Source: Burkholderia plantarii
GTDB taxonomy: Bacteria; Pseudomonadota; Gammaproteobacteria; Burkholderiales; Burkholderiaceae
Direction of reading: 5' to 3'
NCBI RefSeq assembly: GCF_001411805.1
Contig: NZ_CP007213.1
Location: forward strand, 744,001-808,000
DNA: 64,000 nucleotides
In this document: one piece after another, positions 62,078 through 64,000 of the stretch
Layout: each line of letters opens with the position of its first letter
Numbering within the stretch: position 1 is the first letter of the stretch
The notes under the pieces: generated by a model
Told to the model about the DNA's origin: nothing
The model's database searches: none
Seen by the model: only the letters and a program-made list of their open reading frames with translations
Made by a program: the position numbers and the translations under genes

Positions 62078-62854
62078 TCACAGGTACGGGCGCAGCCAGC
62101 CGAGGCCGGCCGAGGTGCCGGCCTTCGGCCGGTACTCGCAGCCGATCCAGCCGTCGTAGCCGAGCCGGTCGATCAGCGTGAACAGGTACGGGTAGTTCAG
62201 TTCGCCGAGGTCCGGCTCGTGCCGCTCGGGCACGCCGGCCACCTGGATGTGGCCGATGCCGGCGAAGTCGCGTTCGAGCTTCCTCGCGAGGTCGCCCTCG
62301 ACGATCTGGCAGTGATAGCAGTCGAACTGCACGCGCAGGTTCGGCGCGCCCACTTCGCGGCAGATCGCCTGCGCGTCGTCCTGGCGGTTCAGGAAGTAGC
62401 CGGGCATGTCGCGCGTGTTGATCGGCTCGATCAGCACCTGCAGCCCGGCGCCCTGCGCGGCCTGCGCCGCGTAGGCGAGATTGCGCAGATAGGTGTCGCG
62501 GTGGCGCGCGCGGTCGGCGTCGGCGGCCACCAGCCCGGCCATCACGTGCAGCTTGTCGTTGCCGATCACGCGTGCGTAGTCGAGCGCGGTGTCCACGGCG
62601 CGGCGGAATTCGTCCTCGCGGCCCGGCAGCGCGGCGATGCCGCGTTCGCCGGCCGCCCAGTCGCCGGGCGGCGCGTTGAACAGCGCCTGCACGAGTCCGG
62701 CGCCGTCGAGCCGCGCCTTCAGCTCGGCGGCGGGGAACTCGTAGGGGAACAGGTACTCGACCGCCCGGAAGCCGTCGCGCGCGGCGGCGGCGAAGCGCTC
62801 GAGGAACGGCTGCTCGTGGTACATCATCGAAAGATTCGCGGCGAAGCGTGGCAT
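62078..62854 (-). CDS. otnI: 2-oxo-tetronate isomerase
   Basis: A 258-residue TIM-barrel isomerase of the hydroxypyruvate isomerase (Hyi) type: [21 protein letters not shown] start, [13 protein letters not shown] with a metal-site glutamate, [13 protein letters not shown] and the last metal site CEYRPK. OtnI converts 2-oxo-tetronates so that the kinase OtnK can act. It lies 61 bases upstream of denD on the same strand. Further pathway genes (otnK, otnC) must lie outside this window. Confidence 0.88.
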   Translation of the reverse strand: MPRFAANLSMMYHEQPFLERFAAAARDGFRAVEYLFPYEFPAAELKARLDGAGLVQALFNAPPGDWAAGERGIAALPGREDEFRRAVDTALDYARVIGNDKLHVMAGLVAADADRARHRDTYLRNLAYAAQAAQGAGLQVLIEPINTRDMPGYFLNRQDDAQAICREVGAPNLRVQFDCYHCQIVEGDLARKLERDFAGIGHIQVAGVPERHEPDLGELNYPYLFTLIDRLGYDGWIGCEYRPKAGTSAGLGWLRPYL

Positions 62855-62955
62855 GGCGGCGGTTCCATCAGAAGGAGGGAGCGGCGCCGCGCTCGGGCGT
62901 GCCCGGCGCGCGGCGGAGAAATGGATCAGGGTGGATCAGGGCTGCCCGGCGCGGC

Positions 62956-64000
62956 TCATCGGTTCACGAGCCTGGCGGGCGTCAGCCACACGGCGATCGA
63001 GCCGATTACGAGCATGCCGGCCAGCAGGTACATGCCCGACGCGGTGCTGTGCGTCGCGTCGCGCAGATAGCCGATCACGTAGGGGCTCGCGAAGCCGGCC
63101 AGGTTGCCGACCGAGTTGATGATGGCGATGCCGGCCGCGGCCGCGCTGCCGGCGAGGAACGCGGTGGGCAGCGACCAGAACAGCGGCGCGCAGGTCAGCA
63201 CGCCGCCCGCCGCGATCGACAGGAACACGATCGACACGGCGGTGTTGTGCGGGAACAGCGCGGCGACGGCGAAGCCCACGGTGCCCATCGTCGACGGGAT
63301 GATCAGGTGCCAGCGGCGCTCGCGGCGGCGATCCGAGCTGTGGCCGAACAGGTTCATCACCACGATCGCCACCGCGAACGGGATCGCCGAGAGCAGCCCG
63401 ATCACGAAGGTGTCCTGGATCCCGGTCGATTTGACGAGCGTCGGCATCCAGAACGTGAGGCCGTACTGGCCGGTCACGAACGTGAAGTAGATCAGCGACA
63501 TCCACCACATGCGCGGATCGGCGAACACGGCGCGCAGCGAATGCTTCTCGTGCGAGTTCAGGTGCGGCTGCGCGTCGATCTCGTCGATCAGCATCTGCTT
63601 CTCGCGCGCGTCCAGCCACTTCGCCTGGCGGATGCCGTTGTCGAGGTAGACCAGCGTGGCCACGCCCACCAGCACGGCCGGCACCGCCTCGATCATGAAC
63701 ATCCACTGCCAGCCGTGGAAGCCCGCGCCGCCGTGGAACTGCTGCATGATCCAGCCCGACAGCGGATTGCCGAAGATCCCCGAGACCGGGATCGCCGACA
63801 TGAACACCGCGATGATCTTCGCGCGCCGGTGGGAGGGGAACCAGTAGGTCAGGTAGAGGATCACGCCGGGGTAGAAGCCCGCCTCGGCGAGGCCGAGCAG
63901 GAAGCGCAGGACGTAGAACTGCATCGGTGTCCTGACGAATACGAACGCGGCCGACAGCAGGCCCCAGGTGATCATGATCCGCGCGATCCAGATCTTCGCG
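62956..64000 (-). CDS. MFS transporter, anion:cation symporter (ACS) type, N-terminus outside window
   Basis: The frame runs open to the right edge; the visible part begins with WIARIMITWGLLSAAFVFVRTP and shows helices of the ACS (phthalate permease/GudP-like) family: GFYPGVILYLTYWFPSHRRAKI, NPLSGWIMQ and FWMPTLVKSTGIQD. About 348 residues of an expected 430 are present. It likely imports the sugar acid degraded by DenD and OtnI; this is inference from the neighbours. Confidence 0.88.
   Translation of the reverse strand, partial: AKIWIARIMITWGLLSAAFVFVRTPMQFYVLRFLLGLAEAGFYPGVILYLTYWFPSHRRAKIIAVFMSAIPVSGIFGNPLSGWIMQQFHGGAGFHGWQWMFMIEAVPAVLVGVATLVYLDNGIRQAKWLDAREKQMLIDEIDAQPHLNSHEKHSLRAVFADPRMWWMSLIYFTFVTGQYGLTFWMPTLVKSTGIQDTFVIGLLSAIPFAVAIVVMNLFGHSSDRRRERRWHLIIPSTMGTVGFAVAALFPHNTAVSIVFLSIAAGGVLTCAPLFWSLPTAFLAGSAAAAGIAIINSVGNLAGFASPYVIGYLRDATHSTASGMYLLAGMLVIGSIAVWLTPARLVNR

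Overview
The window looks like one contiguous, high-GC chromosomal segment from a Burkholderia, most likely Burkholderia gladioli or a close relative. The evidence is the codon usage, the density of MarR/TetR/AraC/DeoR regulators, MFS and LysE/EamA transporters, and a nine-gene locus that matches, gene for gene as I recall it, the caryoynencin (cay) polyyne cluster of that group. The species call is inference. I see no rRNA, tRNA, insertion sequence, phage gene or CRISPR array.

Layout. 1-11.6 kb holds housekeeping and accessory metabolism: LysE exporter (cut by the left edge), nadE, EamA permease, a small conserved protein, DeoR regulator, a two-HKD phospholipase D-like protein, TetR regulator divergent from an ALDH7-type dehydrogenase, an Old Yellow Enzyme reductase and an MFS symporter. 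11.6-19.5 kb is a patchwork: a small HTH regulator divergent from an unknown 301-aa protein with a C-terminal duplication, a 76-aa protein, a solitary DUF2827 protein, AraC/SDR divergent pair, aldo/keto reductase, and an unknown 217-aa protein. 19.5-25.1 kb has TetR and MarR regulators and a tripartite efflux operon (HlyD adaptor, DHA2 permease, NodT-type outer-membrane lipoprotein). 25.2-34 kb is the polyyne operon, read right to left: fatty acyl-AMP ligase, two desaturases, acyl carrier protein, a third desaturase, alpha/beta hydrolase, ferritin-like diiron protein, rubredoxin, cytochrome P450. An activated fatty acid is loaded on the carrier protein, repeatedly desaturated, released and oxidised. 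The efflux operon directly downstream on the same strand is a candidate export/resistance system.

35-48.8 kb is the most striking part. A trimeric autotransporter adhesin of about 3,616 residues has a roughly 2,830-residue Ser/Thr/Asn-rich stalk built from 7-, 11- and 14-residue units. Its stop codon overlaps the GTG start of a DUF2827 protein, followed by a second DUF2827 protein and a DUF4019 protein, all in one apparent operon. I propose an adhesin with dedicated modification (possibly glycosylation) factors. A third DUF2827 paralogue lies 21 kb away at 13.5 kb.

49.6-64 kb: a second ferritin-like diiron protein, a small conserved protein, an FMN reductase, a choline/betaine ABC uptake locus (ATPase, permease, GlxA/AraC-type regulator, ChoX-type binding protein), an aspartyl beta-hydroxylase-like protein, DUF3079, hcp-hcr behind a near-perfect NsrR-type operator, and the start of a four-carbon sugar-acid catabolic locus (denD, otnI, ACS-family transporter cut by the right edge). 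AT-rich, gene-free stretches lie upstream of both the polyyne operon and the adhesin operon.
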